Positions 8,959 through 17,804 of a DNA stretch of 64,000 nucleotides are shown piece after piece; position 1 is the first letter of the stretch, and each line of letters starts with the position of its first letter. Source of the stretch: Shewanella sp. Isolate11 (GTDB lineage: Bacteria > Pseudomonadota > Gammaproteobacteria > Enterobacterales > Shewanellaceae); assembly GCF_022398315.1 (NCBI RefSeq), contig NZ_JAKEVF010000001.1:536643-600642 (forward strand), written 5' to 3'. Made by a program: the position numbers and the translations under genes. The notes beneath the pieces are model-generated. The model saw only the letters and a program-made list of their open reading frames with translations, was not told the origin of the DNA and ran no database searches.

Positions 8959-10014
8959 ATGTATTATCAGAATGACGATGTACGCATCAATCAAATTAAA
9001 GAGTTATTACCTCCTATCGCGATTCTCGAGCGATTTCCGGCTACAGAAAATGCATCATCTACCGTTTTTAATGCACGTCAAAATATTCATGAAATTTTGA
9101 AGCAAGGTGATGATCGGCTACTTGTGGTTATTGGTCCTTGTTCTATTCATGATCCAAAAGCGGCGCTCGAGTATGGTCAGCGTTTAGTCAAGTTGCGTGA
9201 GCAATATAAAGATCAACTTGAGATCGTGATGCGAGTTTATTTTGAAAAGCCTCGTACGACGGTGGGTTGGAAAGGCCTGATTAATGATCCTTATATGGAT
9301 AACAGCTTTAAATTGAATGATGGATTACGCACCGCGCGTAAATTATTGTTGGATTTGAATGATATCGGTATTCCAACGGCTGGTGAGTTTTTAGATATGA
9401 TCACACCGCAATATGTGGCCGACTTAATGTGCTGGGGGGCGATTGGTGCTCGTACTACAGAATCACAGGTACATCGCGAACTGGCTTCGGGCCTGTCTTG
9501 TCCTGTCGGCTTTAAAAATGGCACTGATGGCACTATTAAGGTTGCAATTGACGCTATCGGTGCAGCAAGTGCACCACATCACTTTCTCTCTGTAACTAAG
9601 TTTGGCCATTCAGCAATCGTGTCGACTAAGGGCAATCCCGATTGCCATATTATTTTGCGCGGTGGTAAAGCACCAAATTACAGTGCTGAAGATGTACAAG
9701 CCATTAAACAGCAACTGATTAAGGCTGAGTTACCTGCCAACATCATGGTCGACTTTAGCCATGCCAATAGCAGTAAGCAGTTTAAACGTCAGATGGTGGT
9801 TGCCGAAGATGTGGCGTCGCAGATCAGTGCCGGTGAGCGTGCGCTTTTTGGGGTCATGGTGGAGAGTCACCTAGTGGAAGGTCGTCAAGATTATGTAGAA
9901 GGTCAGCCATTATGCTATGGCCAAAGCATAACCGATGCTTGTATTGGTTGGGACGATACCGAGAGCCTATTAGCTACGTTAAACCAGAGTGTTATCGAGC
10001 GGCGCTCAGTTTAG
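8959..10014 (+). CDS. aroG: 3-deoxy-7-phosphoheptulonate (DAHP) synthase, AroG type
   Basis: A 351-residue class I DAHP synthase, which condenses phosphoenolpyruvate and erythrose 4-phosphate in the first step of the shikimate pathway. It matches E. coli AroG nearly end to end: MxYQNDDxRI at the start, VVIGPCSIHDP (about 56-66), GLINDPYMDNSF, GAIGARTTESQVHRE, the metal/substrate motif DFSHANSSKQ and ITDACIGWDDT near the end. The Phe-type AroG start is closer than AroF or AroH, so phenylalanine feedback is likely but not proven. It is monocistronic, with a terminator 6 bp after the stop. Confidence 0.93.
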   Translation: MYYQNDDVRINQIKELLPPIAILERFPATENASSTVFNARQNIHEILKQGDDRLLVVIGPCSIHDPKAALEYGQRLVKLREQYKDQLEIVMRVYFEKPRTTVGWKGLINDPYMDNSFKLNDGLRTARKLLLDLNDIGIPTAGEFLDMITPQYVADLMCWGAIGARTTESQVHRELASGLSCPVGFKNGTDGTIKVAIDAIGAASAPHHFLSVTKFGHSAIVSTKGNPDCHIILRGGKAPNYSAEDVQAIKQQLIKAELPANIMVDFSHANSSKQFKRQMVVAEDVASQISAGERALFGVMVESHLVEGRQDYVEGQPLCYGQSITDACIGWDDTESLLATLNQSVIERRSV

Positions 10015-10020
10015 GGCATG

Positions 10021-10047
10021 AAAAAGGAAGCTATATGCTTCCTTTTT
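10021..10047. terminator. Bidirectional terminator between aroG and a small convergent gene
   Basis: AAAAAGGAAGC (10021-10031), loop TATAT, and GCTTCCTTTTT (10037-10047) form a perfect 11-bp stem with T and A runs on both sides. It can serve aroG and the convergent small gene at 10059. Confidence 0.92.
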
Positions 10048-10058
10048 TTATGCTGACA

Positions 10059-10244
10059 TTAAGCAGATTGGGTCGAAAGTTTCTGTACTAAATACTCATG
10101 TGCTTTTGCTAAGCTACCAAAAGACGATATCAAATTACTTTGCCCTTTTTGTTGGATCTCTGGGCTATTCGATTCGGTCATCATCCATACCCAAGTCTGT
10201 ATTAACGGTAGTGGAGGGTATTGAGCTTCAGATGATTGTGGCAT
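10059..10244 (-). CDS. Small protein of unknown function
   Basis: A 61-residue protein starting MPQSSEAQ. The start is chosen because AAAGGAAG lies 6-7 bases upstream of this ATG, whereas the in-frame upstream ATG at 10262 lacks a good site. It has a Trp-rich helical segment (LIQTWVWMM), then a polar linker and an amphipathic helix (SLAKAHEYLVQKL). No signal peptide or metal motif is seen. It is not recognised. The good ribosome binding site and shared terminator support it as a real gene. Confidence 0.6.
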   Translation of the reverse strand: MPQSSEAQYPPLPLIQTWVWMMTESNSPEIQQKGQSNLISSFGSLAKAHEYLVQKLSTQSA

Positions 10245-10633
10245 ATCGGCTTCCTTTAACAATATTGGTGACTATTTCCAGCGTTTGTGAGTTAAGCTTT
10301 GTTGGTCTTAACAGATCACTGAGATTATCAAAATATGGATTGAGAGATAATAATAACTACTCTTATTACATATTTTCTAGCAAAAAATTTAGCTTAGTCT
10401 AATACTTTTTTACTAACTTTTCGCCCGATAATAGCGCCAAAGACTGATTTTTTAGGGATATAAACTTTTATTAGCTGTCGCGAGTACGGTTCGTTATGAT
10501 GGCTATGGCTTCCTTAGTGTCTGTTTCATATCACATTCATCTGTTGAGCAAGCAGATATGATATCAGTAAATCGATAGTAATTTTTTGGGCTTATGTACT
10601 TACAGCATGAGCCTGTTATTCAATGGAGTTGAT
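10245..10633. other. Intergenic region before the ABC exporter
   Basis: About 390 bp of AT-rich sequence between divergent genes. It contains an imperfect hairpin around 10528-10566 (ATATCA/TGATAT and ATCTG/CAGAT arms). I saw no supported gene: the 100-residue reading frame on the + strand at 10100-10402 overlaps the better-supported small gene on the other strand. Promoters for both flanking genes should lie here, but none stands out. Confidence 0.4.
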
Positions 10634-12409
10634 ATGCGTCCTACGCTGTATTTTGATGGTCCAATCGATCAGTTAAATTGGAAAGTGCTTAAAAAGCTAT
10701 GGCCATATCTCCTTGAATTTAAGGGACGAATTGCACTGGCATTGCTGTGTTTAGTGGTCGCAAAAATGGCGAGTGTCGGACTACCATTCGTTCTGAAATC
10801 ACTGGTTGATACCTTAAGTAGCGCCTCTACCGAGCAGATGATCAGTGTACCTATTGCGTTGGTGGTAGCTTATGGGGCAATGCGCTTACTGAACACGGTT
10901 ATTTCAGAGGTACGCGATACCCTTTTTGGGCGAGTGACTGAACGTGCTATTCGGCGCTTGGGCTTATCGGTTTTTGAACATCTACATAACTTAGACTTAG
11001 CATTTCATCTAGAGCGCCGTACGGGCGGTTTGTCGCGTGATATTGAAAGAGGCACTAGCGGTGTCAGCTTTTTGATGCGCTTTATGGTGTTCAATATCGT
11101 ACCGACTTTGCTTGAAATCGCTTTAGTGGTTGGAATTTTATTTTATAACTATGGTTGGCTTTACGCCTTGATCACCTTAAGTGCGGTAACCACGTATATT
11201 CTGTTTTCCGTGATGGCGACGGAGTGGCGTACCGGATTCGTTCGCGAGGCTGCAAAAGCCGACTCACAGTCTAATACCCGGGCTATTGATAGTTTGCTGA
11301 ATTATGAAACGGTTAAATATTTCAATAATGAAGGCTATGAATCTGAGAAGTACGACGAAGCATTGACTCAATGGGAAACCGCTAAGCGTAAAAATCGTCT
11401 GTCTTTGTTTGCCTTAAATGCTGGACAGGCATTGATCATCTCGGTGGCTATGACTCTGATGCTGGCTTTTGCGGCTCAGCATGTGAGTCAAGGCGTGATG
11501 ACCATCGGTGACTTTGTGTTGATCAACGCCTTTATGATGCAACTTTTTATGCCACTTAACTTTTTAGGTTTTGTATATAGAGAGATCCGCGGTGCCTTAG
11601 CCAACATTGAACGTATGTTCTCTTTGCTAGAAAGAGTACCCAAGATTCAAGATAAGCAAGGCGCATTGAGGCCTGTGATTAATCGAGGTGGATTACGCTT
11701 TGAAAATGTGCACTTCAATTATGATGGTCGCGCTATTCTGAATGATGTTAGTTTCGAGCTATTGCCAGGCAAAAAGGTTGCGATTGTCGGTGATAGCGGA
11801 GCAGGTAAATCGACCATAGTGAAGTTACTGTTCCGCTTTTATGAGGCGCAACAGGGGAAAATTTTTATCGATGATCATGACATTACCTCTTTAACCCAAG
11901 ATGCGCTTCGTCAGGCGATCGCTATCGTGCCTCAAGATACCGTGTTGTTTAATGATACTTTGTTAGAAAACATCCGTTATGGTTCGCCCCATGCCAGCGA
12001 TGAACAGGTGAAACAGGCGATAAAGATGGCTCATCTGAGTGGGTTTGTTGAGAAATTAAACGATGGTTGGCATACCAAAGTGGGCGAGCGTGGACTTAAG
12101 CTTTCTGGTGGAGAGAAACAAAGAGTTGCCATCGCCAGAGCCATTTTGAAAGATTCACCGTTATTGGTGTTCGACGAGGCGACCTCATCATTAGATAGTC
12201 ACTCAGAGCAGGCAATTTTGACTGCGTTAAAAGAGATGGAGAAAGGGCATACAAGTTTAGTGATAGCCCATAGACTTTCCACTGTGGTCGATGCCGATAT
12301 GATCTTAGTATTGAGTCAAGGCCGAGTTGTCGAACGAGGCGACCATCAAGCCTTGTTAGAGGCTAAAGGTTTGTATCATAAGCTATGGACAGTGCAGCAT
12401 CAGCATTAA
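10634..12409 (+). CDS. ATM1/ABCB7-type ABC exporter (fused permease-ATPase)
   Basis: A 591-residue half-transporter that dimerises in the inner membrane. The start MRPTLYFDG is preceded by GGAGTTGAT, while the upstream in-frame ATG at 10586 has no good site. The N-terminal half holds six transmembrane helices (about 30-310). The nucleotide-binding domain has Walker A GDSGAGKST, Q-loop VPQDTVLF, signature LSGGEKQR, Walker B LLVFDEATSSLD and the switch His in VIAHRLST. The long stretch FGRVTERAIRRLGLSVFEHLH and the NYETVKYFNNEGYE region resemble the ATM1/HMT1 branch, which moves glutathione-linked or Fe-S-precursor compounds. The exact substrate here is unknown. Confidence 0.85.
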   Translation: MRPTLYFDGPIDQLNWKVLKKLWPYLLEFKGRIALALLCLVVAKMASVGLPFVLKSLVDTLSSASTEQMISVPIALVVAYGAMRLLNTVISEVRDTLFGRVTERAIRRLGLSVFEHLHNLDLAFHLERRTGGLSRDIERGTSGVSFLMRFMVFNIVPTLLEIALVVGILFYNYGWLYALITLSAVTTYILFSVMATEWRTGFVREAAKADSQSNTRAIDSLLNYETVKYFNNEGYESEKYDEALTQWETAKRKNRLSLFALNAGQALIISVAMTLMLAFAAQHVSQGVMTIGDFVLINAFMMQLFMPLNFLGFVYREIRGALANIERMFSLLERVPKIQDKQGALRPVINRGGLRFENVHFNYDGRAILNDVSFELLPGKKVAIVGDSGAGKSTIVKLLFRFYEAQQGKIFIDDHDITSLTQDALRQAIAIVPQDTVLFNDTLLENIRYGSPHASDEQVKQAIKMAHLSGFVEKLNDGWHTKVGERGLKLSGGEKQRVAIARAILKDSPLLVFDEATSSLDSHSEQAILTALKEMEKGHTSLVIAHRLSTVVDADMILVLSQGRVVERGDHQALLEAKGLYHKLWTVQHQH

Positions 12410-12516
12410 ATCATCAATATCACCATTTGAAATAGGATTGGTGATGTAGTCAGTGGAATAGTCGGGATTTACTGAGAAGTTTGCGGGAGTCTTTCCCGTT
12501 ATTTGAAGTGCTGGAG

Positions 12517-12726
12517 TTAGGCTGTTTTAGAGCTGTTAACGGTCTTCCAGCTGTCACACAGTAAAGAGAGTTTATTACTTTCTTGTGCGTAAGGTGTCAG
12601 TCGAATGATCTCTCCGCCCTTGAAGCAGATAGTTTCACCTTCAATAACCGTTAATCGTTCGCAACTTTGGCAGCTGACCGACAGTGGTTTGCATTTACTG
12701 CCTGAACCAAAAAATGAATCGCCCAT
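12517..12726 (-). CDS. Small cysteine-rich protein of unknown function
   Basis: A 69-residue protein starting MGDSFFGSGSKC, chosen because AAGGAGG lies 7 bases upstream. It has five cysteines: CKPLSVSCQSCERL gives C-x6-C-x2-C, followed by ETICF and LLCDSW. This pattern suggests a small zinc- or redox-binding knuckle. No signal peptide or membrane segment is seen. It is convergent with the ABC exporter and downstream of the histidine phosphatase on the same strand. It is probably real because of the strong ribosome binding site. The function is unknown. Confidence 0.65.
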   Translation of the reverse strand: MGDSFFGSGSKCKPLSVSCQSCERLTVIEGETICFKGGEIIRLTPYAQESNKLSLLCDSWKTVNSSKTA

Positions 12727-12833
12727 CAGTAATCCTCCTTGGTAATACACTTGCTGACTAGCTAATACTGCTTTATGTATTACTAATGTACTTAAGTCTA
12801 GCGGATAAATCTAGGCTTATCTAGGTTCAGTAC

Positions 12834-13385
12834 TTAGTTACCCGCTGATTCAAGCTTATCGATACCATATTGGGTTTGGATGAGACTTACGGCTCCCTTG
12901 TCTGGAATGGATAGAATGAATAGTTGGTCATACTGTTCCTCTTTTAGCGAGGGAAGTTTTGGGCCTCCTAGTGCTTGGATAATTAATGGCACGGTATTGG
13001 AGTGACCCGCAATAATAATATTACCGCTGTGCTGATTAATGGTCTGTTTTATCTCAGCGATATGAGCCGTTATATTTCTACTGGCAGCGACCATGATATG
13101 TGGCAGTTCACGGGCCTTGATAAGAGGAGCTAGTGTTTCTCGGGTGCGAGCAAATTGGGTGGTGATGGCCAGAGAAAGCGGGGTCTTGTTGAGCACTTCG
13201 ACTAATGCCTTTGCTCGTTGTTGCCCTTGTACAGTTAAACCTGGATCATCGGTATCCGACAGCTTTTCAGCATGTCTGACTAAGATGATTGTTCGTGATG
13301 ACGCCTCTTCTGCAGTAGCATTTATGCCGATTAAAGTATAAAGACTCAGGCTACAGGCGATCGCCAAGGTTATCCAAGATTTCAT
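12834..13385 (-). CDS. Periplasmic histidine phosphatase (SixA/phosphoglycerate-mutase-like)
   Basis: A 183-residue protein with a Sec signal peptide (about 1-25, ATA|EE). The histidine phosphatase core has the RH catalytic motif LVRHAEK (Arg37, His38), the conserved QFARTRETLAPL segment with a second arginine, and the second catalytic histidine His128 in IIAGHSNTVP. The domain is short, like SixA-type phosphatases, but it is exported. The substrate is unknown. It is probably a single-gene unit; the small Cys protein lies 107 bp downstream. Confidence 0.8.
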   Translation of the reverse strand: MKSWITLAIACSLSLYTLIGINATAEEASSRTIILVRHAEKLSDTDDPGLTVQGQQRAKALVEVLNKTPLSLAITTQFARTRETLAPLIKARELPHIMVAASRNITAHIAEIKQTINQHSGNIIIAGHSNTVPLIIQALGGPKLPSLKEEQYDQLFILSIPDKGAVSLIQTQYGIDKLESAGN

Positions 13386-13585
13386 ATCACCCCCATTTTT
13401 ATCGAACTGGATTTATCGAACTCAAGAGAGCTTACCTTAATCTGATTAAAAGTCCGAGGTGCTTTTAAGGCTTCGTTAGATGCCATTTTCATTTAGGTTT
13501 GTCATTGATGAGCCTCCTTGACTATAGCGACAATAACCACAATGATGAGGGTAAACCTTAAGTAACATCATTAGATGGAGGCACT

Positions 13586-14326
13586 ATGTGGGGCGAGGCG
13601 AAAGTTATCGAACGCATTGATTGGACTGATAAATTATTTAGTTTGAAATTAGAGGCCGACATCGGAGATTTTATTGCTGGGCAATTTATTAAACTGTCTC
13701 AGCATGTGGGGGAAAAGCGTATCGCTAGAGCCTATTCGTTAGTTAATGCCCCTGGGGATGACTTTGTTGAGGTATTGGCGGTAAGCGTCGAAGATGGTCT
13801 GTTATCGCCAAACCTGCAAGCGCTTAAAATAGGCGATAGTATCGATATTTCCACTAAAGCGGCTGGCTTTATGACTTTAGATGAGCTGCCACATGACGGA
13901 CGACATTTATGGTTTTTTGCTACAGGAACCGCGGTTGGCCCGTTTATCTCTATGATGCGAACTGAACAACCTTGGCATCGTTTCGACAAAGTGATCTTGG
14001 TTTATGGAGTGAGATATGCCGAAGACCTTGCCTATATCGACGAGCTAAAATCATTTAAGCAAAAATATCCACAGCAATTTGAACTAGTGACTTCGGTGAC
14101 TCGAGAATCCTGTGACGGTTCATTGAATAAACGCATTACCGATGCCATTGAATCTGGGGAGATCGAGGATCAACTAGGAGTTAAGATAACCGCTGAAGAT
14201 GCTCAAGTGATGATTTGTGGTCACCCTCAGATGATCACCGATTTGAATGAGTTATTAAAAGAGCGGGGCTTAGTAAAGAATTTAAGGCGTGCGCCAGGGC
14301 AGATCACGGTAGAAAAATATTGGTAA
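13586..14326 (+). CDS. fpr: Ferredoxin/flavodoxin-NADP+ reductase
   Basis: A 246-residue FAD enzyme that exchanges electrons between NADPH and ferredoxin or flavodoxin. The FAD-binding motif RAYSLV is at 48-53, the NADP-binding GTAVGPF at about 112-118, the conserved VYGVRYAEDLAY region near 140, and the aromatic C-terminus ends VEKYW as in bacterial Fpr. The ATG follows TGGAGG by 4 bases. It is transcribed alone. In E. coli fpr is under SoxRS control, but I cannot identify a soxbox here. Confidence 0.93.
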   Translation: MWGEAKVIERIDWTDKLFSLKLEADIGDFIAGQFIKLSQHVGEKRIARAYSLVNAPGDDFVEVLAVSVEDGLLSPNLQALKIGDSIDISTKAAGFMTLDELPHDGRHLWFFATGTAVGPFISMMRTEQPWHRFDKVILVYGVRYAEDLAYIDELKSFKQKYPQQFELVTSVTRESCDGSLNKRITDAIESGEIEDQLGVKITAEDAQVMICGHPQMITDLNELLKERGLVKNLRRAPGQITVEKYW

Positions 14327-14365
14327 AAACGCTTGTCAGTCTTTGGTTTCGTTAAGCAAGCCTTG

Positions 14366-14824
14366 TTATGTATCAGTAATACGACGACCGCCAGCCTTAA
14401 TGCCACGGCGGTTCTTTTCTCCAAATACGCCATATAACTCATGGGTGACACCATAGTCAACGCGTCGCCCTTTATTATCATTTCTACGATCTTCAAAATG
14501 AATATAGTGGCAACGACAGTCACTATTTTTGCATCCAAAAAGGGGTAACGTGGGAGCTTCTTGAGATAGATAGCGCTTGCCTTTTAAGGTAAGGGCATTT
14601 TTGCACTTGCCTGTGTCATCGACAATTTCGACGCTATGGTAGGGATGAGTACTCGATAAGTTTACCGGCTGAGCCACAGGGGGCTTGTCGGTGATAGGTA
14701 CAGGTTTTCGCTGCAAAGTCGTGTTTTTTTGTGCAGGTTTAATACGAAACTGAACCAGCCTATGCTTGAACATAAATAGCAGTAATGCAATGGCTAATAA
14801 TAAAGTAAAAATCTCCACCAACAT
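14366..14824 (-). CDS. Membrane-anchored protein with Cys-His C-terminal motif, unknown function
   Basis: A 152-residue protein. One N-terminal transmembrane helix (about 4-20) is followed by a basic, Pro-rich linker (30-60) and a compact C-terminal region. That region has Cys74, then the cluster C98-x4-C-x-C-H (FGCKNSDCRCHYIHFEDRR), ending in a strongly basic tail with DRR and GRR repeats. The Cys/His cluster suggests metal binding on the cytoplasmic or periplasmic face; the orientation is not certain. I do not recognise the family. It is convergent with fpr and divergent from the iron importer, which makes a link to metal homeostasis possible but unproven. Confidence 0.6.
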   Translation of the reverse strand: MLVEIFTLLLAIALLLFMFKHRLVQFRIKPAQKNTTLQRKPVPITDKPPVAQPVNLSSTHPYHSVEIVDDTGKCKNALTLKGKRYLSQEAPTLPLFGCKNSDCRCHYIHFEDRRNDNKGRRVDYGVTHELYGVFGEKNRRGIKAGGRRITDT

Positions 14825-14952
14825 CTTATTCCTATCCGATAAAGGTTACTCAAGTTTAGTTAGTGTCTGCTTGTTGGTCAAAACACACCGATTAGGGATC
14901 ACTAATTCGACTTGCCGTTTAGTGCGCGATTGATTAATATCTGCCTGGAAGT

Positions 14953-14971
14953 GATAATTATTATCATTAGC
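14953..14971. promoter_or_regulatory. Fur box upstream of fbpA
   Basis: GATAATTATTATCATTAGC matches the 19-bp Fur consensus GATAATGATAATCATTATC at 16 of 19 positions. It ends 19 bp before the fbpA start. Repression by Fur-Fe2+ under iron-replete conditions is expected for the iron importer genes. Confidence 0.82.
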
Positions 14972-14990
14972 ATTGTTATGGAGAGGGTAG

Positions 14991-15998
14991 ATGAGACTTG
15001 CAACAAGCATAGCTATTTTAGGATTAGCATGGATGAGTTCTATGGCTAATGCGGCAGAAACGTTAACGGTTTATTCATATCGACAAGCATTCTTGATAGA
15101 TCCTATTTTGGAAGATTTCACCAAACAAACCGGTGTCAAAGTTGAGGTGGTTTTTTCTAAAAATGGTATCGCAGAACGCATGGCTCGTGAGGGACGTCTA
15201 TCGCCAGCGGACTTGGTGTTAACTTCAGATTTTTCTCGTTTAATAGAGCTGGCTGATAAGGGCTTAGTGGCACCGGCTGAAAGTGAGCAATTAGCCAAGA
15301 ATATTCCCGCGGTTTATCGTTCACCCAATAATGATTGGTATGCTCTGACTAAACGAGTAAGAAACGTCTATTCATCTAAAGAAAGACTCGGCGCGCTGGA
15401 TATCGACTATGAAGATCTGGCTTTGCCTAAATACAAAGGTAAAATTTGTACTCGTAGTGGTAAGCACCCTTACAATGTGTCTTTGGTGGCATCGATGATT
15501 GCCCATCACGGTGAACAAGAGGCTAAAACCTGGCTCTTGGGCGTCAAGGATAACTTAGCCCGTAAGCCTCAGGGTAACGACCGCGCTCAAGTGAAAGCAG
15601 TGAAAGAGGGCTTGTGTGATATCGCCATTGGTAACAGCTACTACTTAGGTAAGATGTTACAAGACCCGCAGCAAGTGTCTTGGGCTGAAGCAGTTAATAT
15701 CAACTTCCCAAACCAGGCTAATCGTGGTTCCCACATCAATGTTTCAGGAATGGCGTTGGCAAAATATGCTCCTCATAAAGACAACGCCATTAAGTTGATG
15801 GAATACCTTTCAGGTGAAAAGGCACAGCAGTCTTATGCTGAGGTCAATATGGAATATCCGGTTAACCCAGTAGTCTCTCCTTCGCAATTGGTTGCTTCTT
15901 GGGGAGATTACAAAGCAGATGAATTGCCTATTTACAAGTTGGCTGAATTTCATCAGGCAGCAGTTAAGTTGTTAGATGAAGTGAAGTTTGATCTGTGA
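14991..15998 (+). CDS. fbpA: Iron(III) ABC transporter substrate-binding protein
   Basis: A 335-residue periplasmic protein with a Sec signal peptide (about 1-21, ANA|AE). It belongs to the class D iron-binding proteins (FbpA, FutA, HitA, IdiA). The mature protein starts ETLTVYSYRQ, and the iron-ligand tyrosine pair Tyr217-Tyr218 is present in GNSYYLG. It delivers ferric iron to the permease encoded 174 bp downstream. A Fur box sits directly upstream and GAGAGG precedes the ATG. A hairpin after the gene probably raises the ratio of binding protein to permease, as in many ABC importers. Confidence 0.92.
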   Translation: MRLATSIAILGLAWMSSMANAAETLTVYSYRQAFLIDPILEDFTKQTGVKVEVVFSKNGIAERMAREGRLSPADLVLTSDFSRLIELADKGLVAPAESEQLAKNIPAVYRSPNNDWYALTKRVRNVYSSKERLGALDIDYEDLALPKYKGKICTRSGKHPYNVSLVASMIAHHGEQEAKTWLLGVKDNLARKPQGNDRAQVKAVKEGLCDIAIGNSYYLGKMLQDPQQVSWAEAVNINFPNQANRGSHINVSGMALAKYAPHKDNAIKLMEYLSGEKAQQSYAEVNMEYPVNPVVSPSQLVASWGDYKADELPIYKLAEFHQAAVKLLDEVKFDL

Positions 15999-16033
15999 TT
16001 GGGCATTAAGCGACTTGGTGTAACTTGATAGAT

Positions 16034-16061
16034 AAATAGCCTTCTTCCGAGAAGGCTATTT
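16034..16061 (+). terminator. Hairpin between fbpA and fbpB (attenuating terminator)
   Basis: AAATAGCCTTCT (16034-16045), loop TCCG, and AGAAGGCTATTT (16050-16061) form a perfect 12-bp stem followed by TAGTTTTT. It could partly terminate transcription or protect the 3' end of the fbpA message before the permease genes. Confidence 0.8.
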
Positions 16062-16172
16062 TAGTTTTTATCGTCAGCAAGTGCTGATAGAGTGAGTTAT
16101 CGATCTGCTTGTTTAAGCTTGATTTTATGTTGTTAGTGGATAATAACCGGACTCAAATAATAGAGAAGATGG

Positions 16173-17804
16173 ATGATCTTAGGTTTTTCTAAAAGTTGGT
16201 CTGCGTTTAGCTATGTGATAGCGATATTGTTTACACTTCCCTTAGTTGCGATTTTAGTGCAATCGGCAGTGCCGGATGAGTCGATATTTTCTCACCTGCT
16301 TAACACTGTGTTACCTACTTATATCGCGAACACCTTGTTGTTAATGGTTTCAGTTTGTCTGGGGGCTTTATTGCTTGCGATTCCAGCCGCGTGGTTAGTG
16401 GCTCGCTGTGAATTTCCCGGCAGAAAACTGTTTCAATGGAGCTTGCTGCTGCCGTTAGCCATGCCTGCTTATGTCGTTGCCTATGTTTATACCGATCTGC
16501 TTGACTATGCTGGACCGGTTCAAATGGGGTTGCGGCAATATTTTGGCTGGCAGTCACCGCAAGATTATTTTTTCCCTGATGTTCGCACGTTAGCTGGGGC
16601 AGCCATCATGCTGTCGCTAGTGCTTTTCCCCTATATTTATCTGTTAGCGCGAACGGCGTTTATGGAGCAGTCTTCAAGTTTACAGCATGCTGCGCGGGTG
16701 ATGGGCTGTAGTCCTTGGCGAAGTTTTTGGCGTTTAAGCTTACCAATGACTCGTCCCGCATTAGCTGTTGGCGCCGCTTTAGTGGCGATGGAAACCGCAG
16801 CTGATTTTGCTACCGTGAGCTATTTTGCTGTGCCGACGTTAACCACCGCTGTGTATGATACTTGGTTGGGGTACGGTAGTTTATCAGCAGCGGCAAAGTT
16901 ATCGGCAATCATGCTTCTGGTGGTGTTTTGTCTTATCGGTGTTGAACGTTTCGGCAGAAGAAAACAAAAGCTATTTCAAAAGCAGACACAGCTGAGCGAA
17001 CAAGATAGATACAAGTTATCAGTTAGCAAGCAACTCGCCGCGACAGGTTATTGCTTAGGATTGTTGTTTTTTGCCTTCTTATTGCCTTTCATTATTCTGC
17101 TCGATTACGGCTGGCATTATTTTGCTGTGAGTTGGAATGATGAATTCATCCAGTACAGTATTAACAGTCTTTATATCTCGGCGATTGTCAGCGTGATAAC
17201 CGTTGTTGTGGCAATAGTGCTGATGTTTATCCGTCGCGCTAGCCCTCGTAAGTTGGATCTATTGCCATCGCGCTTAGCCTCGACTGGTTATGCGTTACCG
17301 GGCACAGTCTTAGCTATTGGTGTATTAGTCCCGTTAACTTATTTGGATTTCGCCATTAACGATGTTTATGGCTTCTTTGAGTTACGCGGCCCTGGATTAT
17401 TACTCAGTGGTAGCATTTTTGTATTGCTGTTTGCCTTCGCCGTGCGCTTTGCCGCTATCGCGATTGGCAGTGTCGAGAACAGTTACAAGCGTATTAGTCC
17501 CACATTAGACATGGCATCAATTACCATGGGATTAAAACCCAAGTTATTGCTATGGCGAGTTCATCTACCTTTGTTGCGCAAAGGTGTTTTTGCCGGATTA
17601 CTGTTAGTGTTTATCGAGTGTATGAAAGAACTTCCTGCCGCACTCTTACTCAGGCCCGTGGGGTTTGAAAATCTTGCAACTTATGTTTTTCAGTTCGTTT
17701 CAGATGAACAGCTGGAACATGGCGCATTAGCTGCGATTGTTATTGTGCTGGTGGGCTTAGTACCGCTGATTTATCTAAATCGTTCATTGGAGCAAGTGAA
17801 TTAA
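16173..17804 (+). CDS. fbpB: Iron(III) ABC transporter permease (fused double domain)
   Basis: A 543-residue inner-membrane permease with about 12 hydrophobic helices, made of two fused binding-protein-dependent transport domains as in FbpB/SfuB. Each half has an EAA-type cytoplasmic loop that contacts the ATPase: one around ARVMGCSPWRSFWRLSLP (about 172-189) and one around ASITMGLKPKLLLWRVHLP (about 448-466). Its stop codon is directly abutted by the ATPase start, so the two are translationally coupled. It moves ferric iron, received from the periplasmic binding protein, into the cytoplasm. Confidence 0.92.
   Translation: MILGFSKSWSAFSYVIAILFTLPLVAILVQSAVPDESIFSHLLNTVLPTYIANTLLLMVSVCLGALLLAIPAAWLVARCEFPGRKLFQWSLLLPLAMPAYVVAYVYTDLLDYAGPVQMGLRQYFGWQSPQDYFFPDVRTLAGAAIMLSLVLFPYIYLLARTAFMEQSSSLQHAARVMGCSPWRSFWRLSLPMTRPALAVGAALVAMETAADFATVSYFAVPTLTTAVYDTWLGYGSLSAAAKLSAIMLLVVFCLIGVERFGRRKQKLFQKQTQLSEQDRYKLSVSKQLAATGYCLGLLFFAFLLPFIILLDYGWHYFAVSWNDEFIQYSINSLYISAIVSVITVVVAIVLMFIRRASPRKLDLLPSRLASTGYALPGTVLAIGVLVPLTYLDFAINDVYGFFELRGPGLLLSGSIFVLLFAFAVRFAAIAIGSVENSYKRISPTLDMASITMGLKPKLLLWRVHLPLLRKGVFAGLLLVFIECMKELPAALLLRPVGFENLATYVFQFVSDEQLEHGALAAIVIVLVGLVPLIYLNRSLEQVN

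Noticed and set aside
10100..10402. 100-residue + strand reading frame
   Set aside because: It overlaps the better-supported small gene on the minus strand, lacks a ribosome binding site and has no recognisable sequence features.
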